The notes under the pieces: model-generated
The model's input: the letters and a program-made list of their open reading frames with translations, nothing else
Told to the model about the DNA's origin: nothing
Databases searched by the model: none
In this document: in pieces, positions 45,827 to 55,384 of the stretch
Layout: every line of letters starts with the position of its first letter
How positions within the stretch are numbered: position 1 is the stretch's first letter
Assembly: GCF_002205845.1 (NCBI RefSeq)
Contig: NZ_NISI01000001.1
Span: 1,054,001 to 1,118,000, forward strand
Origin: Roseateles puraquae
Lineage (GTDB): Bacteria; Pseudomonadota; Gammaproteobacteria; Burkholderiales; Burkholderiaceae_C
Direction of reading: 5' to 3'
DNA: 64,000 nucleotides
Program-made: the position numbers and the translations under genes

Positions 45827-46202
45827 GGCAGATCAGGTTCAGCGCGGTCGATACGCAAAACTTTACTGACCGACACATTCAGAAACCTGTCCCTCATCCC
45901 CCGCGGGCAGGTGGTCAAGATCGGTGATTTCCCGCGGATCGTCGGGGTTCACCCGGGGATCGGCGCCGATGCGCTCACCATGTGCCACGCTCTGCGTGCT
46001 TCGCCCGCCGCGTGAAGGGCCTCCAGGGCGTCCCGTCAACGGGATTGACAGGATGGCATGCGACCCCGCCACAAAGCTGAGTACAAGCTTGCATGGGCAG
46101 CTGCCCGATGACCGGGTTTGCCGGCAGGCAGCGCCGAAATGGGCGGCAGTCACCGCCTTTTTCTGTGGCTCGGCGGGCTCAAGCCTCCGCAGAATCTGCC
46201 GA
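45827..46202. other. Gene-free gap between the glycosyltransferase and flgI
   Basis: This 376 bp divergent gap must contain a promoter for flgI now separated from flgH. I see no convincing FliA or sigma-54 site; TAAAGTTT on the minus strand (near 45860) has no matching -10 element. The sequence TTGACA at 46045-46050 has no good partner either. No repeat or RNA gene is seen. Confidence 0.5.
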
Positions 46203-47309
46203 GTGAAGATCCTGCAAGCCCTCCTCCTCAGCCTGGCCGTCGTGCTGGCGCCCATGGCACCGGCCAAGGCTGCGCGCATCAAGGAAGTCGCCACGATTGC
46301 CGGTGTGCGCTCCAACCCGCTGACAGGCTACGGCCTGATCGTCGGCCTGGACGGCACGGGCGACCAGACCACACAGGCTCCCTTCACCGGCCAGAGCCTC
46401 ACCGCCATGCTGCAGCAGTTTGGCGTGTTGCTGCCCCAGGGCGTGACCATGCAGCCCCGCAATGTGGCCGCGGTGATGGTGACGGCCACCCTGCCGCCCT
46501 TCGCACAGCCCGGCCAGCAGCTCGACATCAATGTGTCGTCCATCGGCAATGCCAAGAGCCTGCGCGGGGGCACGCTGATCGCCACCCCGCTGCGCGGTGC
46601 CGACGGCCAGGTCTACGCGATCGCGCAAGGCAACTTGATCGTCGGCGGCGCGGGCGCGTCGGCCGGCGGCTCCAAGGTCCAGATCAATCACCTGAGCGCC
46701 GGCCGGATTCCGGCGGGCGCGCTGGTCGAGCGCGCCGTGCCCACGCCGCTGGCCCAGGGCGACAGCATCCAGCTCGACCTCAACAGCAGCGACTTCGCCA
46801 CCGCACGCGCCGTGGCCCAGGCCATCAACAAGGCCAAGGGCAACGGCGTGGCCCAGGCGCTGGATGGCCGCGTCGTGCGCGTGCGTGCGCCCGCCTCGCC
46901 GGACGAGCGCGTCGCCTTCCTGGCGGACGTCGAGAACCTCGCCGTCGACCTGGCCGCGCCGGCGGCTCGCGTGGTCATCAATGCACGCACGGGCTCGGTC
47001 GTCATGAACCAGGCCGTCACGCTGTCCTCCTGCGCGGTGGCCCACGGCAGCCTGTCGGTGACGATCAGCTCCACGCCCATCATCAGCCAGCCCAATGCCC
47101 TGTCGGGCGGACAGACGACGGTGGCCGAGAAGGCCGACATCGCCATCCGCCAGGAGCCGGGCAGCCTGATCCAGTTGCCGGCCGGTGCGCGGCTGTCGGA
47201 CGTCGTCAAGGCGCTGAACTCGCTCGGCGCCACGCCCCAGGACTTGCTCGCCATCCTGCAGGCCATGAAGAGTGCGGGCGCCCTCAACGCCGAGATCGAG
47301 GTGATCTGA
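46203..47309 (+). CDS. flgI: Flagellar P-ring protein FlgI
   Basis: A 368-residue periplasmic P-ring protein. The signal peptide (VKILQALLLSLAVVLAPMAPAKA in frame, with Ala-rich end) is followed by the highly conserved IKEVATIAGVRSNPLTGYGL, IVGLDGTGDQTTQAPFTGQS and later the C-terminal LSDVVKALNSLGATPQDLLA. No ATG fits; the GTG at 46203 sets the start at the signal peptide. Its ribosome binding site is weak. Normally directly after flgH, it is here displaced by 6.5 kb. Confidence 0.94.
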   Translation: MKILQALLLSLAVVLAPMAPAKAARIKEVATIAGVRSNPLTGYGLIVGLDGTGDQTTQAPFTGQSLTAMLQQFGVLLPQGVTMQPRNVAAVMVTATLPPFAQPGQQLDINVSSIGNAKSLRGGTLIATPLRGADGQVYAIAQGNLIVGGAGASAGGSKVQINHLSAGRIPAGALVERAVPTPLAQGDSIQLDLNSSDFATARAVAQAINKAKGNGVAQALDGRVVRVRAPASPDERVAFLADVENLAVDLAAPAARVVINARTGSVVMNQAVTLSSCAVAHGSLSVTISSTPIISQPNALSGGQTTVAEKADIAIRQEPGSLIQLPAGARLSDVVKALNSLGATPQDLLAILQAMKSAGALNAEIEVI

Positions 47310-47320
47310 TGAGGAACGTG

Positions 47321-47457
47321 AGCCCCTCGCCCGGTCTTGCTCCCGCTGAACGCGGGCAAGCCCAGTCGGCCCCCCGCGGGGACGACGATGCTTGCCGGCT
47401 CGAACGGCAAGCACATCGCCTGACGGGCCGGCTTGGGAGCGGCCCGGCGCTCGGCCC
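47321..47457 (+). repeat. Dispersed intergenic repeat, copy B, between flgI and flgJ
   Basis: Same family and orientation as copy A at 21145-21280. It starts AGCCCCTCG 11 bases after the flgI stop, includes GAACGCGGGCAAGCCCAG and CACATCGCC, and ends with GCGGCCCGGCGCTCGGCCC, 24 bases before flgJ. A variable centre (TGCTTGCCGGCTCGAACGGC in B) forms its own hairpin: CTTGCCG...CGGCAAG. Confidence 0.85.
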
Positions 47458-47481
47458 CACCTCGGCTAAGAGGACACGGCC

Positions 47482-48360
47482 ATGAGCAACAGCTTTCAAT
47501 CCATTTCCGGGCAGAGCCTGGGCAGTGTCGACAGCCTCAACAACCTGAAGGCGCAGGCCTCGCGCGACCCCAAGGCCAGCATCCGCGAGACTGCGCGCCA
47601 GTTCGAATCGCTCTTCATGCAGGAAGTCATGAAGAGCATGCGCGCTTCCACCCTGTCCAGCGGCATGCTGGAAAACAACGCCACCCAGCTCGGCACCGAG
47701 ATGCTCGACACCCAGTTCGCCGGCAAGATGAGCGGCCTGCCGGGCGGCCTGTCCGACGCCATCCAGCGCCAACTCCAGCGCCAGATGGGCATCCAGGACC
47801 TGACGCCGGAGAAAGTCCAGAAGGCCAGCCAGACCACGCTCGCCCAGGCGCTGCCGGCGCTCGCCACCAAGGGCATCCCCAACCACGTGCAGAGCTTCAT
47901 CCAGCAGCACGACGCCGCAGCCCGCTCCGCCTCGGCGGCCACCGGCATCCCCGCCAGCTTCATGGTGGCCCAGGCGGCCCACGAAAGCGGCTGGGGCAAG
48001 CGCGAGATCACCGCGGCCGACGGCAGCAAGAGCTACAACGTCTTCGGCATCAAGGCCACACCGGGCTGGACGGGCAAGACAGTCGACGTGGTGACCACCG
48101 AGGTCATCAACGGCCAGGCCCACAAGGTGACGGCCAAGTTCCGCGCCTATGGCAGCTATGACGAAGCCTTCAAGGACTACGCACGGCTGATCACCAGCAA
48201 CGAGCGCTATGCCAAGGTCGTGGCCCAGGCTCAGAGCGGCAGCGCCACAGGTTTTGCACGCGGCCTGCAGCAGGCCGGCTACGCCACCGATCCGGCCTAC
48301 GCCGAAAAGCTGGCGAAGACCATCCAGACCACCCAACGCGTGCAAAGCACGCTCGCCTGA
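47482..48360 (+). CDS. flgJ: Flagellar rod cap and peptidoglycan hydrolase FlgJ
   Basis: A 292-residue two-domain protein: rod cap (about 1-100, with ARQFESLFMQEVMKSMRAST) and a C-terminal glucosaminidase (about 140-292) with the catalytic Glu168 in AQAAHESGWGKREI. It opens the cell wall for the rod. GGACACGGCC lies before the ATG. Length is near that of E. coli (313). Confidence 0.96.
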   Translation: MSNSFQSISGQSLGSVDSLNNLKAQASRDPKASIRETARQFESLFMQEVMKSMRASTLSSGMLENNATQLGTEMLDTQFAGKMSGLPGGLSDAIQRQLQRQMGIQDLTPEKVQKASQTTLAQALPALATKGIPNHVQSFIQQHDAAARSASAATGIPASFMVAQAAHESGWGKREITAADGSKSYNVFGIKATPGWTGKTVDVVTTEVINGQAHKVTAKFRAYGSYDEAFKDYARLITSNERYAKVVAQAQSGSATGFARGLQQAGYATDPAYAEKLAKTIQTTQRVQSTLA

Positions 48361-48380
48361 ACCGAGGAAGGACCTGACCC

Positions 48381-50363
48381 ATGGCCGGCTTGCTCACCCT
48401 CGGCGCCCGCGCGATGTTCGCCAACCAGGCGGCATTGCAGACCATCGGGCAGAACATCGCCAACGCCAATACACCGGGCTACTCGCGCCAGTCGGTCGTG
48501 CTGACGACCTCGGCCGGGCAGTTCACCGGCGCTGGCTTCTTCGGCAAGGGCGTGGACGTGCAGACCGTCGTGCGCGCCCACAACGACTTTCTGACCACCG
48601 AAGCCGCCAGCACCAAGAGCACGGCCATGGCCGACTCCACCCGGGCCGAGCAGATGACACGGCTGGAGAAGCTCTTCCCGCCCGGCAACGACGGCCTGGG
48701 CTATGCCGCCAGCCAGTTCCTGAATTCGATGGTCGACGTGACCAGCCGGCCCAACGACCCTTCGGCACGCCAGGTCGCGCTCGGCCGTGCGAACGAGCTG
48801 GCCGTGCGCTTCTCCAATGCCGGCCAGCAGATCACCGACCTGCAGGCCGGCGTGGTGAGCGACCTGAAGGCCAACGTCACCGTCGTCAACCAGTTGGCAG
48901 AGCAGATCGCCAGCATCAATGAGCAGATCGCCAAGACCAAAGGCACGGGCCACACGCCGAACGACCTGCTGGACAAGCGCGAGCAGATGATTTCGCAGCT
49001 GGGCGAGTATGTGGCCGTGACGACGCTGCCGGCGGACGACGACACCGTGGGCGTCTTCATCGGCGGCGGCCAGCGACTGGTGCTGGGCGGCCAGGCCTCC
49101 AAGCTTCAGGTCGGCAACGACCCCTACGACCCGCAGCGCGCCATCGTCTCGCTGACCGAAGGCAGCATCACCCGGCAGCTGGACGAAAGCGTGCTGACGG
49201 GCGGCTCGATGACCGCCCTGCTGACCTTCCAGAACAAGGACCTGCAGGATGCCAAGAACCTGCTGGGCCAGCTCGCCGCGTCGCTCGGCACGCGGGTCAA
49301 CAACCAGAACGCCCTGGGCCTGAACCTCGCGAACCCGCCGGGCGCGGGCGGCAACATCTTCAACGTCGCCACGCCACGCGTGCTGCCGGCGGCGACGAAC
49401 CAGCGCACCCCTTCCGGCGGCTACGTCAACGGCGTGTCGGCCAGCATCGTCGACGCGACGCAGCTGCAGGCCAGCAGCTACAAGCTCACCTCCAGCGTGT
49501 CGGGCACCTACGAGCTCACGCGGCTGTCCGACGGCCTGGTGCGCACCGTGGCAGACGGGGACACCATCGACGGCTTCAAGATCAGCTTCACGCCAGCAGC
49601 TCCCGCGGCGGGTGAGAGCTACCTGATCGAGCCGGTCGGCGCCGCGGCCGTCGAGATGCGCCGCACGCTGGACGACCCGGCCGGCATCGCCGCCGCGTCG
49701 CCGTTGACGGCCTCGGCCTCAGTCAACAACACCGGCACGCTGACCATCGACAGCATCTACGCCGTCAACACCAACTTCAGCTCGGCCAACGCGCCGATGA
49801 CCGTGGACTTCACCGGGCCCGATCCGGCCAACGCCGGGAACGTGCTCTACACGCTGACCCTGGCCAACGGCACCGTGCTCAACGGCAGTTGGGCGCCGGG
49901 CCAGCCGATCGGCAACCAGCCGGCGTCGGGCATCGACCTGGGCTTTGAGCTGCGCACCAACGGCGTGCCGCGCGCGGGTGACAAGATCACGCTGGACCCG
50001 ACCGTCTACACCAGCACCAACAACGGCAATGCCAAGGCCTTCCTGAACATCCAGTCGGAAGGCTTCGTGGGCCGCCAGCTGCTCACCAGTGGCGCCATCA
50101 CGCCGGGCTCCACCATCAACGACGCCTATGCCGCCGCGATGAGCGAGATCGGCGCCCGGGTGCAGAGCGCCAACTACCTGTCCAGCGTGTCCACCAGCGT
50201 CGCCAGCGACGCCGAGACCGCCCGTTCGGGCCAGGCCGGCGTCAACCTCGACGAGGAAGCCTCCCGGCTGATGCAGTACCAGCAGGGCTACCAGGCCGCC
50301 GCCAAGGTGCTGCAGACGGCGCAGTCGCTCTTCGACGAGCTGATGCGCATCGCCTCACGCTAG
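48381..50363 (+). CDS. flgK: Flagellar hook-associated protein 1 FlgK
   Basis: A 660-residue first hook-filament junction protein. The N-terminal LLTLGARAMFANQAALQTIG and QNIANANTPGYSRQSVVLTT, and the C-terminal NLDEEASRLMQYQQGYQAAA KVLQTAQSLFDEL region are conserved. It is about 110 residues longer than the Salmonella protein (553); the extra sequence is in the middle (about 300-500), where family variation is usual. FlgN (at 32.5 kb) is the chaperone. Ribosome binding site GAGGAAGGA precedes the ATG. Confidence 0.96.
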   Translation: MAGLLTLGARAMFANQAALQTIGQNIANANTPGYSRQSVVLTTSAGQFTGAGFFGKGVDVQTVVRAHNDFLTTEAASTKSTAMADSTRAEQMTRLEKLFPPGNDGLGYAASQFLNSMVDVTSRPNDPSARQVALGRANELAVRFSNAGQQITDLQAGVVSDLKANVTVVNQLAEQIASINEQIAKTKGTGHTPNDLLDKREQMISQLGEYVAVTTLPADDDTVGVFIGGGQRLVLGGQASKLQVGNDPYDPQRAIVSLTEGSITRQLDESVLTGGSMTALLTFQNKDLQDAKNLLGQLAASLGTRVNNQNALGLNLANPPGAGGNIFNVATPRVLPAATNQRTPSGGYVNGVSASIVDATQLQASSYKLTSSVSGTYELTRLSDGLVRTVADGDTIDGFKISFTPAAPAAGESYLIEPVGAAAVEMRRTLDDPAGIAAASPLTASASVNNTGTLTIDSIYAVNTNFSSANAPMTVDFTGPDPANAGNVLYTLTLANGTVLNGSWAPGQPIGNQPASGIDLGFELRTNGVPRAGDKITLDPTVYTSTNNGNAKAFLNIQSEGFVGRQLLTSGAITPGSTINDAYAAAMSEIGARVQSANYLSSVSTSVASDAETARSGQAGVNLDEEASRLMQYQQGYQAAAKVLQTAQSLFDELMRIASR

Positions 50364-50381
50364 GCCCGCGAGATCTAAGCC

Positions 50382-51593
50382 ATGAGACTGTCCACCGCCA
50401 ACCTCTACGACGCCTCCATCGCCAACCTGCAGCGCCGCCAGCAGGCCCTGCAGGAGCAGCAGCAGCAGCTGACCTCGGGCAAGCGCATCGCCACCGCCAG
50501 CGACGACCCGACCGGCGCGGCCCGTGCCGAGCGCGCCCTGGCCGCCATCGGCCGGGTGGACGCCAACCAGCGCGCGTTGGAAGCCAGCCGCAACAGCATG
50601 ACGCTGGCCGAATCGGCCCTGGGCGACGCGAACGAGCTGTTGCAGCAGGCCCGCGAGGCGATGGTGGCGGCCGGCAACGCCAGCTACTCCGACGCCGAGC
50701 GCATGAGCCAGGCGAACAAGCTCCAAGGCATCCGCGACCAACTGCTGTCCATCGCCAACCGGCCCGACGGCTCGGGCGGCTACCTGTTCTCCGGCCAGGG
50801 CTCGTCCAGCCCGCCCTTCCTGGACCAGGCCGGCGGCGTGACCTACGTCGGCGTCGCCGGCACCATCCAGACGGGCAACCTGGACAACTTCCAGCTCAGC
50901 ATCGACGGCCGTGCCACCTGGGAGCAGGCGCGCAGCGGCAACGGCACCTTCGTGACCGAACCTGCGGCCAACAGCGTCACCGGCAACCCGCCGCAGGCCT
51001 GGGTGGACTCCGGCCGCGTCATCGACCCGACCCTGGTCACCGGCCAGAACTACCGCATCGACATCACGGGCACCGCCCCGACCCAGACCTACGCGGTGAC
51101 CAACACCGACACCGGCGCGGGCGTGAGCACCGGCAGCTACACCTCGGGTCAGGCGATCAAGTTCGACGGCATCAGCGTCGCCGTGACTGGCACGCCCGCC
51201 GATGGCGATGCCTTCACCATCGCACCGGCTACCAACACGCTCAAGGTGTTCGACGTGCTGGATCGGGCGATCAGCGAGCTCAAGACCCCGCTGCGCAGCA
51301 ACGCGCAGATCGCGCAAAGCAATTCCGGCCGGCTGCGCGACCTCGACGCCGTCATGGGCGGCCTGCAGAACGTGCGCAGCCAGACCGGCGAACGTCTGAA
51401 CAACCTGGACGGCACCGAAACCCGCCTGGCCGCCCTCAAGCAATACAACACCCAGGAAAAGAGCGCCGCCGAGGACATCGACATGGTGCAGGGCATCTCG
51501 GACTTCCAGAACCAGCAGACCGGTTATGACACCGCCCTGAAAACTTATGCCATGGTGCAGCGCATGTCGCTGTTCCAGTACATCCAGGGCTGA
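50382..51593 (+). CDS. flgL: Flagellar hook-associated protein 3 FlgL
   Basis: A 403-residue second junction protein. MRLSTANLYDASIANLQRRQ and GKRIATASDDPTGAARAERA at the N-terminus, and the flagellin-like C-terminus (VQGISDFQNQQTGYDTALKT) identify it. It is the last gene of the flg operon, 18 bp after flgK. Within the typical size range. Confidence 0.95.
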   Translation: MRLSTANLYDASIANLQRRQQALQEQQQQLTSGKRIATASDDPTGAARAERALAAIGRVDANQRALEASRNSMTLAESALGDANELLQQAREAMVAAGNASYSDAERMSQANKLQGIRDQLLSIANRPDGSGGYLFSGQGSSSPPFLDQAGGVTYVGVAGTIQTGNLDNFQLSIDGRATWEQARSGNGTFVTEPAANSVTGNPPQAWVDSGRVIDPTLVTGQNYRIDITGTAPTQTYAVTNTDTGAGVSTGSYTSGQAIKFDGISVAVTGTPADGDAFTIAPATNTLKVFDVLDRAISELKTPLRSNAQIAQSNSGRLRDLDAVMGGLQNVRSQTGERLNNLDGTETRLAALKQYNTQEKSAAEDIDMVQGISDFQNQQTGYDTALKTYAMVQRMSLFQYIQG

Positions 51594-51708
51594 TTGCGAC
51601 CGGCGGGTGGCAGGCTTCCCGCCGCGGGCGTGAAGCTGTCACGCTTTGGCGCCACGACCGGCAGGCGACCGTGGCAGACTGCCGCATTCAACGCCTTCGC
51701 GCCGCGCC

Positions 51709-52893
51709 ATGTCCGACAACACCCCTGCCGCTCTCGATCACGCCATCCTGCCTGGCATCGCGCTGGGCTACGCACCGGTCATCGACCGCCAGCGCGCCAT
51801 TGCCGCCACGCGGCTGACGCTGGTGCCGCTGCGCGCTGAAGCCCGCACCGATCACGCGGAGCTACTCGCGGCGCTGGACGCCACCTGGCCCCAGGGTGGT
51901 GAGGTGATCAGCGCCCAGGGCGAGGCCCTGCTGACCGGCCTGCTCGGCCAGCCACCTGCGCAGCCGACGCAGATCGAGATTCCGGCCTTCTTCGCGGCGG
52001 ACGCCGCCCATGCCGACGCCATCGGTGCGCTGAAGGCCGCCGGCCACAGCGGCCTGCTCAAGGGGCTGCCCAACGCGCCGCTGCCGGCCGCGGTGGCGGG
52101 TCTGTTCAAGCAGGTGGTGCTGGAGCCTGGACAGGCGGCACCGGCTGGCGTCGCCGTGGTGCATGCCGGCGTGCGCGGTGCCGAGGCGGTGGACGCCGCC
52201 TTCAACGCCGGGGCCGAGTTCGTCATCGGCTGGCCGATGGAGGGGACGTTCGAACCCGCGCCGGGCGCACCCAAGACCGAAGTGGCGGCCGACCTGCAGG
52301 TCATCGTCGAACTGATGTCGCGCGTGGACGAGGGCGAAGACGTCGAGCGCCTGGAGCAGACCCTCAAGCGCGACCCGAGCCTGGCCTTCAAGCTGCTGCG
52401 CTACATGAACTCCGCCGCCTTCGGCCTGCCCGTCGAGGTGTCGAGCTTCCGCCACGCCATCATGCTGCTGGGCTACAACCGACTCAAGCGCTGGCTCGCC
52501 CTGCTGCTGACCACGGCCAGCAAGGACCACAGCATGCGCCCCATCATGTTCGGTGCGGTGCGCCGCGGCTTGCTGATGGAAGAGCTCGCGGCCGGCATGG
52601 AAGACCGCGAGCAACGCGACGAGATGTTCATCTGCGGGTTGTTCTCACTGCTGGACCACATGCTCAAGTCGCCGTTCGAGAAGCTGCTGCAAAGTATCCC
52701 GGTGCCCGAGCGGGTGCGCCAGGCGCTGGTGGACGGCGACGGCCCCTTCCTGCCTTACCTGGAGCTGGTGCGCGCCATCGAGTCGGAGAGCGTGTTCGAC
52801 TACCGCGAGCGCGCCGAAGCCCTGATGCTGGGTGCCGGCGAGATCAATGCCTGTGTGCTGCGGGCGCTGCACAAGGCCGCCCAGCTCGAATGA
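51709..52893 (+). CDS. YuxH-like degenerate EAL/HDOD signalling protein
   Basis: A 394-residue protein. The N-terminal ~180 residues have the layout of the EAL domain in YuxH-type proteins but lack EAL motif residues, so cyclic-di-GMP hydrolysis is unlikely. The C-terminal HDOD domain (about 200-394) shows LKRDPSLAFKLLRYMNSAAF and MLLGYNRLKRWLALLLTTAS. Family members act in signalling and motility control. Position after flgL suggests a flagellar link. ATG at 51709. Confidence 0.85.
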   Translation: MSDNTPAALDHAILPGIALGYAPVIDRQRAIAATRLTLVPLRAEARTDHAELLAALDATWPQGGEVISAQGEALLTGLLGQPPAQPTQIEIPAFFAADAAHADAIGALKAAGHSGLLKGLPNAPLPAAVAGLFKQVVLEPGQAAPAGVAVVHAGVRGAEAVDAAFNAGAEFVIGWPMEGTFEPAPGAPKTEVAADLQVIVELMSRVDEGEDVERLEQTLKRDPSLAFKLLRYMNSAAFGLPVEVSSFRHAIMLLGYNRLKRWLALLLTTASKDHSMRPIMFGAVRRGLLMEELAAGMEDREQRDEMFICGLFSLLDHMLKSPFEKLLQSIPVPERVRQALVDGDGPFLPYLELVRAIESESVFDYRERAEALMLGAGEINACVLRALHKAAQLE

Positions 52894-52913
52894 GCGCCGC
52901 GGACAGCTGAGCC

Positions 52914-55364
52914 ATGTTCGGCCAGCCGCCTTCCGCCGCCCTGATCGACCTCGTCAGCGACCCGGTGCTGACGCTGCGCGGCGACCTCTCGGTGCTGCGC
53001 GCCAACCCGGCCGCCCGCGAATGGCTGGGCAGCGATGCAGGCGACGGCTGGCGGCTGCTGCGCCAGGCCGCTGGCATACGGCTCGAAACCTGGCTGCGCG
53101 ATGCCACCCATGCCATCGACACCGGCCGCCCACCGCCCACCGCACCACCGCTGAAGCTGGCTGACGGCCAGCGCGCCACGCTGCACCTGCTGCGAGAACG
53201 CCCCAACTGGCTGCTGCACGCGCGACTGAGCGGCGGCGCCCATGACAGCGGCGAGCCGCCACTGGCCGAATGGCTGGCGTTGCAGCCACTGCCCGCAGTG
53301 CTGGCCGATGCGCTCACCGGCACGGTGCTGCGTCACAACGCCGCCTTCACCGCGCTGTGCAGCAGCGCCCCGCGGCACCTGAACGACCTGCCAGACCTGC
53401 TGCAGGCCCTGCTGGGCTGGCAGCGTGGCACGCCCCTGCCCGCGCTGACGGCCCAGCGCCCGCAGGACGCGGCCCTGCTGACCGAGGCGGAGTTCACCGA
53501 CCCCCAGGGCCGCCAACGCTGGCTGCAGGCACGCCTGCGGCTGTGGCGGCACGACGGCGGCGCGCAGCTGCTGGCCGTGCTCGAAGACCAGAGCACCCTG
53601 CATGAGCGCGACCTCGCCCACCAACAGCTGGATGCGCTGATGGACACCGCGGCCGTGGGCCTGGCCACCTTCCAGCCCGAGGCCGGCTGGCTCAAGGCCC
53701 ACCGCAAGGGCTCGCCCTTCAAGACTGGCAGCAAGCAACCCGTGGGGTCGCTGCAGGGCATCAATCGCGAGATCGTCGAGCCGGCGTCCCTGCCGGAGTT
53801 CGAGCGGCTGCAGCGCGCCCTCAAGCGCGGCGATGCGGTGGAGGTGCGCTATGCGGTGCGCCACCCTGAGCTCGGCCGCCGCTGGTTGCTGACCCGTGTG
53901 GCACCCGGCCTGCTGGCCGGCGGCCGGCGCTCCACGTCGGTCGTCACGCTGGACGTCACGGCCCAAGCCCAGGCCGAGAACGCCCTGCTGCTGCGCGCCG
54001 AGAGCGAACGCGCCGTGCTGGACTCGGTGCTGGTGGGCATCGTGACGGTCGGCCCCGGCGGCATCGAGTGGATGAACCGCTCCGCCCGCCGCATGTTCGG
54101 CTGCGAGCTCGAAGACGTACAGGGCCAGCCCATGGGCGTGCTCGCCCCGGAAGACGACGAACATGCCTTCCACGCCGAGCCCGGCGCCGACGTCTTCGAG
54201 TGCAAGCTGCGCGGGCGCGACGGGCGGGAGTTCTGGGTCATCGGCAACGCCGTGCAGACCCAGCGCGAGGATGGAGGCACCCAGACGACCTACGCGCTGC
54301 TGGACATCGACCGCCGCCGACAGGCCGAGGCCCAGAGCCGCCTGGCCCAGGCGTCGCTGGCCCGCATCATCGAAGGCGCGCCGATGGCCATCACGCTGCA
54401 TGAGGCGCAAGGGCTGCGCATCGTCAAGCTCAACCATGCCGCCGCCCAACTCGCGGGCCGACCCGAGCAGGCCTTGCTGGGCGGCACGCCGGCGCAGCTC
54501 TTCGGTGCCGAGCCAGGCGCCCAAGTGGCCGCCGACATGCGCGAAGCGCTGGAATCCCGGAGCACCGTGCAGCGGGAGTACCAGATCCAGACGGGCGGCA
54601 CCACGCGGCTGTGGGACACCCGGCTGCTGCACCTGGCCGGCGTCGGCGGCGATGACACGCCCGAGCTGCTGCTGCTCGTGGCCAGCGACGTGACCGAGCA
54701 ACGCGCCGCCGAGCAGGCTCGGCTGCAGGCCGCCATCTCCCAGCGCGAGCTGCTGGTGCGCGAGGTGCACCACCGCATCAAGAACAACCTGCAAGGCGTC
54801 GCCGGCCTGCTGCAGCAGATCGCGGCGCGGCGGCCGGAAGTCGCCCCCGTCCTGAAGGACGCCGTGGGCCAGGTGCAGGCGATCGCGCAGGTCTACGGCC
54901 TGCAGGTCGGGGCCTCCGGGCCATTGCTGCTCAAGCGGGTGTTCGACGCCATCGTCGGCTCGGTGCAACGCATGCAGGGGCGCGTCATCACCACCATGGC
55001 CGAAGGCGGCGCGCTGCTGAACGATTGGTGCCTGCCGGAGGCCGAGGCCATCCCGATTGCACTCAGCCTGAACGAGCTCCTGGGCAATGCGCTGCGGCAT
55101 GGCCAGGGTACCCAGGTGCGCTGCCAGCTCATCTGCGACCTGGCCGGCGTGACGGTGGAGATCGTCAACGCCGGCCGCCTGCCCGAGGGCTTCGCGCTGC
55201 AGAACGTACGCAGCGGGGTGTCGGGCCTCGGCCTGGTCCGCGCGCTGCTGCCGCGACGCAGCGCCATCCTCAGCCTGGAACAGCAGGGCGAGGACGTGAT
55301 TTGCCGTCTGGAATTGATCCCGCCAAGCGTGGTTCACAATCCCGGCACAAAACACGTGGACTGA
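52914..55364 (+). CDS. Multi-PAS HisKA_2 (HWE-like) histidine kinase
   Basis: An 816-residue cytoplasmic-looking kinase without transmembrane segments. PAS-type regions cover most of residues 1-600 (including LDSVLVGIVTVGPGGIEWMN and ARIIEGAPMAITLHEAQGLR). The kinase core has VREVHHRIKNNLQGVAGLLQ, with His619/620 in the HHRIKNN box typical of HisKA_2, then the ATPase part (LSLNELLGNALRHGQGTQV). No hydrophobic membrane span is seen, so input is intracellular. A response regulator with ANTAR domain follows 20 bp downstream, as in the EutW/EutV pair. Confidence 0.92.
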   Translation: MFGQPPSAALIDLVSDPVLTLRGDLSVLRANPAAREWLGSDAGDGWRLLRQAAGIRLETWLRDATHAIDTGRPPPTAPPLKLADGQRATLHLLRERPNWLLHARLSGGAHDSGEPPLAEWLALQPLPAVLADALTGTVLRHNAAFTALCSSAPRHLNDLPDLLQALLGWQRGTPLPALTAQRPQDAALLTEAEFTDPQGRQRWLQARLRLWRHDGGAQLLAVLEDQSTLHERDLAHQQLDALMDTAAVGLATFQPEAGWLKAHRKGSPFKTGSKQPVGSLQGINREIVEPASLPEFERLQRALKRGDAVEVRYAVRHPELGRRWLLTRVAPGLLAGGRRSTSVVTLDVTAQAQAENALLLRAESERAVLDSVLVGIVTVGPGGIEWMNRSARRMFGCELEDVQGQPMGVLAPEDDEHAFHAEPGADVFECKLRGRDGREFWVIGNAVQTQREDGGTQTTYALLDIDRRRQAEAQSRLAQASLARIIEGAPMAITLHEAQGLRIVKLNHAAAQLAGRPEQALLGGTPAQLFGAEPGAQVAADMREALESRSTVQREYQIQTGGTTRLWDTRLLHLAGVGGDDTPELLLLVASDVTEQRAAEQARLQAAISQRELLVREVHHRIKNNLQGVAGLLQQIAARRPEVAPVLKDAVGQVQAIAQVYGLQVGASGPLLLKRVFDAIVGSVQRMQGRVITTMAEGGALLNDWCLPEAEAIPIALSLNELLGNALRHGQGTQVRCQLICDLAGVTVEIVNAGRLPEGFALQNVRSGVSGLGLVRALLPRRSAILSLEQQGEDVICRLELIPPSVVHNPGTKHVD

Positions 55365-55384
55365 ACGGCTGAACGAGGGGCGCG

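Noticed and set aside
45850..45880. TAAAGTTT on the minus strand as a sigma-28 -35 box for the glycosyltransferase
   Set aside because: No GCCGATAA-like -10 element follows at the right distance.
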